Assembly (NCBI RefSeq): GCF_900167135.1
Contig: NZ_FUWZ01000005.1
Location: forward strand, 567,003 to 631,002
Direction: 5' to 3'
DNA length: 64,000 nt
From: Chitinophaga eiseniae
Lineage (GTDB): Bacteria > Bacteroidota > Bacteroidia > Chitinophagales > Chitinophagaceae
Part shown: piece by piece, positions 27,663 through 35,803 of the stretch
How positions within the stretch are numbered: the stretch's first letter is position 1
Layout: the number at the start of each line of letters is the position of its first letter
Position numbers and translations under genes: made by a program
The notes under the pieces: model-generated
What the model saw: only the letters and a program-made list of their open reading frames with translations
Told to the model about the DNA's origin: nothing
Databases searched by the model: none

Positions 27663-28714
27663 GAAAAAATATTTTAGCCGCTGTCCTGCTTTGGTTAATG
27701 GGTATAACAGCGACACATGCGCAAACAAAACCATTTACGTTCAAAGGGCAGGTGGTGCCAGCCGGTACGAGGGCATCGTTTACGGTGCCGCTGGCCACCG
27801 GCGCCGGCGATAGTATATGGCTGCCGTTTACTATTCTTCACGGTGCGCAGCCGGGGCCTGTGCTGGGATTGATTGCCGGTGTGCACGGGTACGAATACAC
27901 GCCGATACTGGCCTTGCAGCAGTTGCCGGATATGGTGGATGTACCGTTTTTACGGGGAACGGTGATCGTGCTGCATATTGCCAATGTACAGGCGTTCACC
28001 GGCAGAAGTATCTATTACAATCCGGCCGATGGGAAGAACCTGAACAGGTCTTTCCCCGGGAAGCTGGACGGGACCGTTACCGAACGCATCGCCTGGTTTA
28101 TTGCACATGATCTGTTCAGCCGGTGTAATTACGTGGTGGATAACCATTCCGGTGACGGCAATGAAGACCTGCATCCGTATGCCGGTTACTACGAGTATGG
28201 TAAACAGGCTGCTGCCTCCCGTGCAATGGCCTATGTTACCGGGTTTGACTGGATCATGCCGGCGCCGGCGCACCTGGCGAAAGGGGAACAGGCATTATAT
28301 TGTAACAGGGAGGCCGCGTTACAGGAGATTCCGTCGCTGACGCTGGAATGTGGCCGGTTGGGAAAAACAGATGCAGAAAGCGTGAACAGGATAACTACCG
28401 CCTTGTTAAGTATCATGCGGCATTTGAAAATGCAGCCGGGGGAACCGCTGAAGGCGAATCAGCCGTTCGTCGTCACCGAACGGGCCACTGTAAAGAGTGA
28501 ACATACCGGCATTCTTAAAACAGCAGCCTATGCCGGTATGCTGGTGCGCAAAGGCATGAAGCTGGCCACGGTGTCGGATTTCACCGGGAGGGTATTGCAG
28601 GAGATAACAGCGCCTGTGGACGGCGTGATCGTGTATATGCTTAAAACACCACCGGTAAACAAAGGGGAAGGCATATTTAGCTTTGGTGTGCTGCCATCTC
28701 CGCAGAAGGAGTAG
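27659..28714 (+). CDS. exported succinylglutamate desuccinylase/aspartoacylase-family zinc hydrolase
   Basis: M14-clan zinc amidohydrolase of the AstE/AspA type, here with a signal peptide ending near T-H-A-Q-T, so it acts outside the cytoplasm. The zinc ligands are visible as G-V-H-G-Y-E (His76, Glu79) and V-D-N-H-S-G-D (His163); the late L-E-C-G-R-L-G-K segment carries the probable catalytic glutamate. The C-terminal 80 residues form the usual beta-barrel with G-M-L-V-R-K-G. ATG at 27659 overlaps the upstream TGA, which ties it to the ABC/TonB operon. It may cleave an acyl-amino-acid bond in the imported metallophore; this is inference from position. Confidence 0.88.
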   Translation: MRKNILAAVLLWLMGITATHAQTKPFTFKGQVVPAGTRASFTVPLATGAGDSIWLPFTILHGAQPGPVLGLIAGVHGYEYTPILALQQLPDMVDVPFLRGTVIVLHIANVQAFTGRSIYYNPADGKNLNRSFPGKLDGTVTERIAWFIAHDLFSRCNYVVDNHSGDGNEDLHPYAGYYEYGKQAAASRAMAYVTGFDWIMPAPAHLAKGEQALYCNREAALQEIPSLTLECGRLGKTDAESVNRITTALLSIMRHLKMQPGEPLKANQPFVVTERATVKSEHTGILKTAAYAGMLVRKGMKLATVSDFTGRVLQEITAPVDGVIVYMLKTPPVNKGEGIFSFGVLPSPQKE

Positions 28715-28752
28715 CGGGCGCTAAAATTTTCCCTGGCGGAATCGTAATTTTT

Positions 28753-28763
28753 TTATCTTTAAA
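28753..28763 (+). promoter_or_regulatory. putative -7-like box before the sigma-factor gene
   Basis: TTATCTTTAAA, nearly the same as the boxes upstream of cstA and of the secreted protein at 38557, lies 25 bases before the ECF sigma start. It is compatible with a Bacteroidota -7 element lacking the final G; no clear -33 partner was found. Confidence 0.3.
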
Positions 28764-28787
28764 CGAAGAGCCGCCATTTTATCAACC

Positions 28788-29357
28788 ATGTTGCCGTACC
28801 GGAGTTATACTGATGAAGCGTTATTGCCATTGCTGCAAAACAGCGATGAGATGGCATTTAACGAGATCTATGACCGGTACTGGAAACTGTTGTTTTCTGT
28901 GGCGGCCAACAAGCTCGAATGCCTGGCGGATGTAGAAGAAATTGTACAGGACGTATTTGCCGACTTGTGGAAGCGACGCCGGGAGATCATCATCAAACAA
29001 TCGCTGAAAGCTTTTCTTGCCGCCGCTATTAAGTTCCAGGTATACTCCGTGATGGCTCGTAACCACCGGCAAAGAGCCAGGATGGAGGGGTTTGAGCCTG
29101 ATCTTGTCAATGTTTCCCCGGTGGAGGAACAATATAACTTTAAAGTATTGCAGGAACAGCTGTATCATTCCACGGCAGACCTGCCCGAACGGTGCCGGCT
29201 GGTGTATCAGCTAAGCAGGGAAAATGGGTTCTCCAACAAGGAGATCGCCGCCGCCATGGCTATTTCAGAAAAGACCGTTGAAAACCAGCTCACCAAAGCC
29301 CTCAGACATCTGCGGGCCACTTTCCGTTTCTTTTTCTCCCAGTTTTTTTCTTTCTGA
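28788..29357 (+). CDS. RNA polymerase sigma-70 factor, ECF subfamily
   Basis: A 189-residue ECF sigma factor. Region 2 is seen at residues about 25-70 (F-N-E-I-Y-D-R-Y-W then E-E-I-V-Q-D-V-F-A-D-L-W), and region 4 at about 120-175 with a helix-turn-helix G-F-S-N-K-E-I-A-A-A-M-A-I-S-E-K-T-V-E. This is the Bacteroidota sigma type that partners with FecR-like anti-sigma factors. The FecR gene follows 51 bases downstream, and then a SusC with an STN signalling domain, so the sigma factor should switch on that SusC/SusD locus when its glycan is bound. Confidence 0.95.
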   Translation: MLPYRSYTDEALLPLLQNSDEMAFNEIYDRYWKLLFSVAANKLECLADVEEIVQDVFADLWKRRREIIIKQSLKAFLAAAIKFQVYSVMARNHRQRARMEGFEPDLVNVSPVEEQYNFKVLQEQLYHSTADLPERCRLVYQLSRENGFSNKEIAAAMAISEKTVENQLTKALRHLRATFRFFFSQFFSF

Positions 29358-29408
29358 AAAAAAATCTTTTCTCCGGCGTAGGGGATGACTTGTGTTTTTT
29401 ATACCTGT

Positions 29409-30599
29409 ATGGTAAATAATACGCCCATGCCGGAAGATCAGTCTTTTGATACAGCCTACTATGAAGCACTGGCCAACAAATGGCTGGAAGGGACCATTAC
29501 GCCCCGGGAAAAGGAGCTGTTGGAACAATGGTACCGGCAGGGGCAGGAGGAAGACGTGGAGGTCCCTGCCTCTTTTGTCGCCGGGGAAGCAGCGCATCGT
29601 GAACGCATGTTGGCGGGCATCCGCAGGAAGATCGCTTCGACAGGAGCGTTGGAGGTGGTGCAGAAGAAACGTTTCCTGCGCGGCTGGCAGGCTGCCGCTG
29701 TTATACTGATACTGGTTTCGGCCGGAGCTTACCTGTTGTTTGTTACCCCGTCTTCTCACAAACTGTTGCCAACAGATAATACACCACCGTCGTCCGCAGC
29801 AGTGGTGCCCGGTTCCAGCAAGGCGGTGCTTACGCTCGCCAATGGCGCTACCGTGATGCTGGACAGCACCGGTAGCCAGGTGATACAACAAGGTAGTACG
29901 ACCGTGCAGCAAACCGGCGGGCGGTTGACCTATGCTGCTGGCGGCACTGAAGCCGCGGTTCACATGAATACCCTGCGCACTCCCCGTGGGGGCCAGTTCC
30001 GCATTACGCTGCCTGATGGCACCAACGCATGGCTCAATGCTGCATCGTCCATTACGTTTCCGACGGCCTTCAACGGCAAAGAACGGCAGGTGACGGTAAG
30101 CGGGGAGGTGTATTTCGAAGTAACGGGTAACGCGGCGCAGCCTTTTATAGTTAAGGCCGGAGCGGTGGATATAACGGTGCTGGGCACACGTTTTAATGTC
30201 ATGGCCTATGAGGAAGAACCGGCGATCCGGTCTACCCTGTTGAAAGGCAGCATCCGTGTAAACGCGCAGGGCAGCAGCCTGCAGCTACGACCGGGAGAGC
30301 AGGCAGACCTGCCTAAAAGCGGAGCGGGCATTACCATCTCCCGTCCCGACCTGGAACAGGTGGTTGCCTGGAAGGACGGCGTGTTCCGGTTTAAAGATGA
30401 AAACATTGTCGCTATCATGCAGCAGCTGGCACGCTGGTATGATATTGAACCGGTATTTGAAGGCAATATGGCCGGTAAAGATTTCTCCGGCACTATCTCC
30501 CGCGGGTCGGCCATCCGGGAGGTGCTTAACATGTTGGAATTAACAGAAGATATCCATTTTAAGATAGAAGGCAGGAAGGTGATCGTATCAGCCCTGTAA
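29409..30599 (+). CDS. FecR family anti-sigma factor
   Basis: Single-pass inner-membrane protein of about 396 residues. The cytoplasmic N-terminus (about 85 residues, Y-Y-E-A-L-A-N-K-W-L-E-G-T) binds the sigma factor, a membrane helix follows (A-A-A-V-I-L-I-L-V-S-A-G-A-Y-L-L-F), and the periplasmic FecR domain shows L-P-D-G-T-N-A-W-L-N-A-A-S and G-E-V-Y-F-E-V. A C-terminal STN-like segment F-S-G-T-I-S-R-G ends the protein. Starts at 29385, 29409 and 29427 are all in frame; 29409 is a compromise. It transmits the ligand signal from the STN-SusC downstream to the sigma factor upstream. Confidence 0.93.
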   Translation: MVNNTPMPEDQSFDTAYYEALANKWLEGTITPREKELLEQWYRQGQEEDVEVPASFVAGEAAHRERMLAGIRRKIASTGALEVVQKKRFLRGWQAAAVILILVSAGAYLLFVTPSSHKLLPTDNTPPSSAAVVPGSSKAVLTLANGATVMLDSTGSQVIQQGSTTVQQTGGRLTYAAGGTEAAVHMNTLRTPRGGQFRITLPDGTNAWLNAASSITFPTAFNGKERQVTVSGEVYFEVTGNAAQPFIVKAGAVDITVLGTRFNVMAYEEEPAIRSTLLKGSIRVNAQGSSLQLRPGEQADLPKSGAGITISRPDLEQVVAWKDGVFRFKDENIVAIMQQLARWYDIEPVFEGNMAGKDFSGTISRGSAIREVLNMLELTEDIHFKIEGRKVIVSAL

Positions 30600-30688
30600 C
30601 AGTTCCACAAACTATTGTCCACGTCTAAATGAAAAATTTCCACTTATGAAGAAGTAACACCAGCACAAACACACAAAGGAAGATTGTC

Positions 30689-30745
30689 ATGAAAAAGCCA
30701 GGAGCGGTTACGACGCCCCTGGCGGGTATTCGGGCGATCCATTAA
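30689..30745 (+). other. possible 18-codon leader ORF with internal hairpin, upstream of STN-SusC
   Basis: In the 195-base gap between FecR and SusC there is an ATG-started 18-codon frame (M-K-K-P-G-A-V-T-T ending A-I-H). Its middle is an inverted repeat with 10-bp arms and one mismatch (30697-30706 and 30714-30723). No T-run follows, so it is not a standard terminator. It could be a structured leader; equally it may be chance. Confidence 0.3.
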
Positions 30746-30794
30746 AATCATTGGTCAACGATTACTAACGGGGAAACCCAAACTGAACAAATTT

Positions 30795-33700
30795 ATGAAA
30801 TTCTGCACTAAGTGTAAAGGAGCGCCTTTGCCTGGCTGGCCGCTGCCTAAAATATTCCTGTTTATGAAAATGGTCTTCGTACTCATCCTTGGATTAAGCC
30901 TTCATGTCAACGCCTATGTGTTTGCCCAGTCGGTCACCATCTCTAAAAAGAAGGTATCGCTGGAAGAGGTGTTTGACATGGTCCAGCAGCAGACCGGCTA
31001 CTTTTTCTGGTATAATGCCGGGCTCCTGCGGCAGACCGGCAAAGTAGACGTGGACGTGCACAACGCGTCCATCCGGCAGCTGCTGGAGTTGTGCCTGAAA
31101 GATAAGCCCCTCTGGTATACTGTGTCCGGGAAAACTATTGTGATCAAACGCAGGCGCCTGTCGCCTGAAGTCATCGCCGCCGCTCCGAAAGAAGTGATAC
31201 GGGGCACTGTCACTGCAGCTACCGGCGTGCCGCTGATCGGTGTCACGGTGAAAGAAAAAGGCGCCGCTAACGGAACGGTGACCGGAGAGAATGGAGCGTT
31301 TGAACTGAAAGACGTACATCCCGGCGCTACCCTCGTTTTCAGCTACATCGGCTACGATAGCAAAGAATGGCCGCTCAACGGGGAGACATCGCTCACCATC
31401 ACGCTGACACCGTCTCTTTCCGGGCTGGACGCCGTGGTGGTAGTCGGTTACGGTACACAAAAGAGAGGAGATGTGACGGGCGCCGTTTCTTCCGTTTCCT
31501 CCAAAGCCCTCCGGGAAGTGCCTGTCACCAATGTACAGCAAATGTTGCAGGGAAGGGTGCCCGGTGTGTATGTGAACAATACCGGCAACAGGCCCGGTTC
31601 ACAGCCATCGGTGCTGATCAGGGGCGTTCGTTCTTTCAGCGCCGGTAATGAGCCGCTGTATGTGGTAGACGGCGTCCCGCTGACAGGCGGACTGAATGAC
31701 ATCAACCCGGATGATATTGAATCCATTGAAGTATTGAAAGATGCTTCCGCCACGGCTATCTATGGTTCCCGTGGGGCCAACGGCGTATTGATCGTGACTA
31801 CCCGCAGGGGACAGGCAGGTCGCACCGTTGTTGGTTATAATGCTTATCTGAATGTGGAAGATGTGACCCGCCTGGCGAATATGATGGACGGCCCGCAGTT
31901 TGCCCGCTACCGCCGTGAGGCCAACCGCGCGATAGGCGCCTACGATGATAATGACCCTCACGCGGATGAGAGAATATTTGGCGCTGCCGAGCTGGAAGCC
32001 ATCGCCAAAGGCAGTTCTACGGACTATCAGTCGCTGACCGTACGCACAGGCATTGCACAGAATCATGAACTTAGCGTATCGGGTGGAAATGAAAATACGT
32101 TGTTTAACATCTCCCTGGGATATTTTAAAGACAAAGGTTATATCAGTATACAGGATTACACCAGGTACACCACCCGCATTAATTTAGACCAGAAAATAGG
32201 GAGAAGAGTGAAGGTGGGGATGTCTACCCTTGGGGCTTTCAGTATCTCCAATGGAATGGATGTAAATCCTTTTTATGCGGCGCTCACCACCTCTCCGCTA
32301 AGCCCTGCATATGACAACGAAGGGAATATTAATATGCGCCCTTCGGGCGATGCCCTGCAGGTGAATCCGTTGGTAGACCTGGAACCTGGCGCCGTAGTAA
32401 ACCGTAACAAACGATTCAGGTTGCTCAGCAGCATGTATGGCGAAGCGGACCTGCTGCCGGAACTGAAGTTTCGCATGAACTTCGCGCCCGACCTCACCCA
32501 GAGCAGGACCGGGAATTACAGGGGTGCTATCACCACCTTCCAGAATGGGGCCGCGCCGGCGGCCAGCAACAGTGAATCCTTCACGCTGTCCTATACCTGG
32601 GAGAATATGCTCACCTATAATAAAACATTTGCCGGCAAACATCGCCTGAACGTAACAGGACTTTACAGCGTGCAAAACCTTACCACGGAGAGCAGCAGCG
32701 GCAGCGCCAAAGACCTGCCGGTAGGGCTGGACTCTATCCTGTACTACAATACCGGCGCCGGCGCTACCATCACCGGGGTAGGCAGCGGGTACAGCAGCTG
32801 GAGCATCCTGTCGTGGATGGGCCGCATCAACTATGCCTTCGACAACCGCTTCCTGCTGACGCTCACCGGCAGGGCAGACGGTTCTTCCAAGTTTGCACCC
32901 GGCAACAAATGGAGCTTCTTTCCCGCCGTGGCCGTGGCATGGAACATCACCCACGAACCTTTTTTAAACCGAAGCAAATTATTCAGCAACCTGAAGCTGA
33001 GACTCAGCTATGGCAAGAACGGGAATGCCGGTCTGGCCCCCTACCAGACAAGAGCGCTGCTATCGCGTACTTCCTACGACTGGGACGGCGTGGCGGCCTT
33101 CGGCTACCGACCGGCCACACTGGGTAACAGCAGCCTCCAATGGGAAACCACTGCTTCTGCCAATGCGGGTATCGACTTCGGCATACTGGGTAACCGGATC
33201 AGCGGAACAGTAGACGTATACCAGTCCAAAACAACAGACCTGCTCCTGGCCAAACTGCTGCCTGTATCTTCCGGGTATACTACCATCACCTCCAATGTAG
33301 GCGCCACCAGTAATACGGGGCTGGAACTGGGCATATCGTCTGTAAACATACAGGCCCGCAAGGATGGCGGTTTCGAATGGAGCACCGATTTTAATATGGC
33401 CACCAACAAAGAAAAAATCCTGGAGCTGTCACAGGGAAAAGTCAATGATGTAGGGAACGGCCGCTTTATCGGTCAGCCGCTGTCCGTGATTTACGACTAT
33501 GTAAAAACAGGCATCTGGCAGAAAAATGAAGCGCAACAAGCCGCGCAATATGGTTCCGCCGTAGGACAGATCAAAGTACAGGACATCAACAACGATAAAA
33601 AAATCGATGCCAGTGACCGGGTGATCCTCGGGCAGACCAGACCTAAATGGACCGGTGGCATTACCAACCGCTTTTCCTATAAAGGTTTTGACCTGTCCAT

Positions 33701-34109
33701 CTTCCTGAATGCTGCCATCGGCGGCATGATCAAAGACCCGCTCCGCACCGGCAATACTTTCACGCTGGCAGGCAGGTATAATACCGTGGATGTAGATTAC
33801 TGGACACCGGACAATCCCGTGAACAGTTATCCCCAGCCGCGGGCGGGCCAGTCGCAGGGCCCCGTTTATGGCAGCACCTTGTCCTATTACAGCGGTACCT
33901 ATGTGCGTATCAAAAATATCAACCTGGGATACCGCTTCTCTCCGCAAACGGTGAAACACATGGGTATGCAGTCTTTCCGTGTATACGCCAATATTCAAAA
34001 CCCTTACGTGTTCTCTTCATTTGTGCATCGACATCAGGGGATAGATCCGGAAATCACTAACCAGCCCTTCTATGTGAACTACGTTTTTGGGATTCACGCC
34101 ACCTTCTAA
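30795..34109 (+). CDS. SusC/RagA family TonB-dependent transducer with N-terminal STN domain
   Basis: A 1104-residue TonB-linked transporter. After a signal peptide (ending near V-F-A-Q-S) comes an STN domain (residues about 47-117; V-S-L-E-E-V-F-D-M-V-Q-Q-Q-T-G-Y), which contacts FecR in the periplasm. A carboxypeptidase-regulatory-like domain (about 133-215), a V-V-V-G-Y-G-T-Q-K segment, the plug with A-T-A-I-Y-G-S-R-G-A-N-G-V-L-I-V-T-T-R-R-G, and the barrel follow, ending in I-H-A-T-F. The STN domain and the adjacent sigma/FecR genes show that this locus is under trans-envelope control. SusD follows 9 bases later. Confidence 0.97.
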   Translation: MKFCTKCKGAPLPGWPLPKIFLFMKMVFVLILGLSLHVNAYVFAQSVTISKKKVSLEEVFDMVQQQTGYFFWYNAGLLRQTGKVDVDVHNASIRQLLELCLKDKPLWYTVSGKTIVIKRRRLSPEVIAAAPKEVIRGTVTAATGVPLIGVTVKEKGAANGTVTGENGAFELKDVHPGATLVFSYIGYDSKEWPLNGETSLTITLTPSLSGLDAVVVVGYGTQKRGDVTGAVSSVSSKALREVPVTNVQQMLQGRVPGVYVNNTGNRPGSQPSVLIRGVRSFSAGNEPLYVVDGVPLTGGLNDINPDDIESIEVLKDASATAIYGSRGANGVLIVTTRRGQAGRTVVGYNAYLNVEDVTRLANMMDGPQFARYRREANRAIGAYDDNDPHADERIFGAAELEAIAKGSSTDYQSLTVRTGIAQNHELSVSGGNENTLFNISLGYFKDKGYISIQDYTRYTTRINLDQKIGRRVKVGMSTLGAFSISNGMDVNPFYAALTTSPLSPAYDNEGNINMRPSGDALQVNPLVDLEPGAVVNRNKRFRLLSSMYGEADLLPELKFRMNFAPDLTQSRTGNYRGAITTFQNGAAPAASNSESFTLSYTWENMLTYNKTFAGKHRLNVTGLYSVQNLTTESSSGSAKDLPVGLDSILYYNTGAGATITGVGSGYSSWSILSWMGRINYAFDNRFLLTLTGRADGSSKFAPGNKWSFFPAVAVAWNITHEPFLNRSKLFSNLKLRLSYGKNGNAGLAPYQTRALLSRTSYDWDGVAAFGYRPATLGNSSLQWETTASANAGIDFGILGNRISGTVDVYQSKTTDLLLAKLLPVSSGYTTITSNVGATSNTGLELGISSVNIQARKDGGFEWSTDFNMATNKEKILELSQGKVNDVGNGRFIGQPLSVIYDYVKTGIWQKNEAQQAAQYGSAVGQIKVQDINNDKKIDASDRVILGQTRPKWTGGITNRFSYKGFDLSIFLNAAIGGMIKDPLRTGNTFTLAGRYNTVDVDYWTPDNPVNSYPQPRAGQSQGPVYGSTLSYYSGTYVRIKNINLGYRFSPQTVKHMGMQSFRVYANIQNPYVFSSFVHRHQGIDPEITNQPFYVNYVFGIHATF

Positions 34110-34118
34110 ATCCAAGTT

Positions 34119-35759
34119 ATGAAGCCGATCTTTTACATCGTTTTGTTATATGCCTGTTTGGCTGCTTCCTGTTCCAAATTGCTGAACGAAGACATGCGTT
34201 CCGCTATTCCCGACAACTACCTCAATACGCCGGAAGGCTTTAATGCCGGGGTAAACAGCGCCTACAGCTATCTGCGCACCTGGTACGGCAACCAGATGGG
34301 GGCACAGCTCACCGTATACGGTACAGACACTTATATGTGTGGTGGCGGAGAACTGGCGCTGGACGCCTATAACTTCAACCTTACGCCTGGCAGAGGGTTT
34401 ATTTCCGCCCCGTGGAATGATCTTAACCTGGCGGTGAATGCCTGTAATGCCGTTATCTCCCGGGCGCCACAGGTGCCGCTGGCAGAAGGACAGAAAAACA
34501 TCCGCATCGGGGAAGTACGTTTTCTACGCGCCATGTACTGGTTCCTGCTCATGCAGACATGGGGGCCGGTGAATCTGGCCACCACGGAAACAACGGCGGT
34601 TACTACCTCCGCACATCGTACACCCGTAGATAGTATTTACCGTGCGATCATCGACGATCTTAATTTTTCGGTGGCTAATTTACCCGCTACCGTCACAGCG
34701 TATGGCCGGGTCACCAAACCTGCAGCGGAGCATTTCCTGGCGAAAGTATATCTTACCCGTGCCGGCAGTACCGCCAAACAAGCAGATGATTACAAACAGG
34801 CCGCTACACTCGCGAAAGCGGTGATCAGCCAATACAGCTATCAGCTGCCGGGTAATTTTGCAGATGTATTTGCACAGGGCGCCGGAGAAAAAAATCCGGA
34901 AGTGGTGTTTGCCGTGCAGTACAGCAAAAACATACTGACCAATGGTATCGGTAACCAGGCGCATTTATTCTACGGCATGAACTACACGGCGTTACCGGGA
35001 ATGGTGCGGGACCTGGCCAACGGCAGGACCTACAGCTACTTCCGGCCTACGCGCTTTACCACAGACACGTTGTTTGATAAGGTACACGACAGTCGCTATG
35101 ATAAAAGTTTCGTAACGGTATATTATTGCAACAAACCCGGTACCTATACGATCAACGGACGTGCTGTAACGCTTCAGTCAGGCGATACGGCCATCTATCT
35201 GCCGGGCCATGAAGTAACGGCTGCAGAACGTAACAGGGCCAACTATACGATCATCGCCCCCAGTCAATACAACAACAGCTACTTTCCCACGCTCACTAAA
35301 TTTCTGGACCCGCAGCGGCCGGATGTGAACAACGAAAACGGTTCCCGCGATTTCCTCGTGTTCCGCCTGGCGGAAACTTACCTGATAGCCGCTGAAGCAC
35401 TGCTGATGAGCGGACAACCGGCTGAAGCAGTGCCCTATGTAAACGCAGTGCGTAAACGGGCCGCCAAAACCGGCGACACTCCTGCCGAAACTGCCGCTAA
35501 CCAGGCAGCGATGGAAATTACGGCCGCTGATCTCAACATCGATTTTATCCTCGACGAAAGAGGGCGGGAGTTGCTGGGAGAGTATACCCGCTGGTTCGAC
35601 CTGGTGCGTACCGGCAAGCTGCTGGAGAGAGTGAAGCTGCATAATCCCAATGCAAGCCGCAATATAAAGTCTTTCCACGTGCTGCGCCCCATACCGCAGG
35701 ACCAGATAGATAAGACGGCCGGAGGAGCCGCCGCCTTCCCGCAGAACGCGGGGTATTAA
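34119..35759 (+). CDS. RagB/SusD family nutrient uptake outer membrane lipoprotein
   Basis: Lid lipoprotein of the STN-SusC. The lipobox A-A-S-C places the lipidated Cys at residue 18. SusD hallmarks: R-I-G-E-V-R-F-L-R-A-M-Y-W-F-L-L near residue 130, F-R-L-A-E-T-Y-L-I-A-A-E-A-L-L near 420, and D-E-R-G-R-E-L-L-G-E-Y-T-R-W-F-D-L-V-R-T near 480. The length of 546 is normal. It is followed by a large secreted glycosidase, which points to the same glycan as substrate. Confidence 0.96.
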   Translation: MKPIFYIVLLYACLAASCSKLLNEDMRSAIPDNYLNTPEGFNAGVNSAYSYLRTWYGNQMGAQLTVYGTDTYMCGGGELALDAYNFNLTPGRGFISAPWNDLNLAVNACNAVISRAPQVPLAEGQKNIRIGEVRFLRAMYWFLLMQTWGPVNLATTETTAVTTSAHRTPVDSIYRAIIDDLNFSVANLPATVTAYGRVTKPAAEHFLAKVYLTRAGSTAKQADDYKQAATLAKAVISQYSYQLPGNFADVFAQGAGEKNPEVVFAVQYSKNILTNGIGNQAHLFYGMNYTALPGMVRDLANGRTYSYFRPTRFTTDTLFDKVHDSRYDKSFVTVYYCNKPGTYTINGRAVTLQSGDTAIYLPGHEVTAAERNRANYTIIAPSQYNNSYFPTLTKFLDPQRPDVNNENGSRDFLVFRLAETYLIAAEALLMSGQPAEAVPYVNAVRKRAAKTGDTPAETAANQAAMEITAADLNIDFILDERGRELLGEYTRWFDLVRTGKLLERVKLHNPNASRNIKSFHVLRPIPQDQIDKTAGGAAAFPQNAGY

Positions 35760-35803
35760 AACAGCTCATCAGTATTTCCCTGACAAAACTTTAAACTCAT
35801 TGT

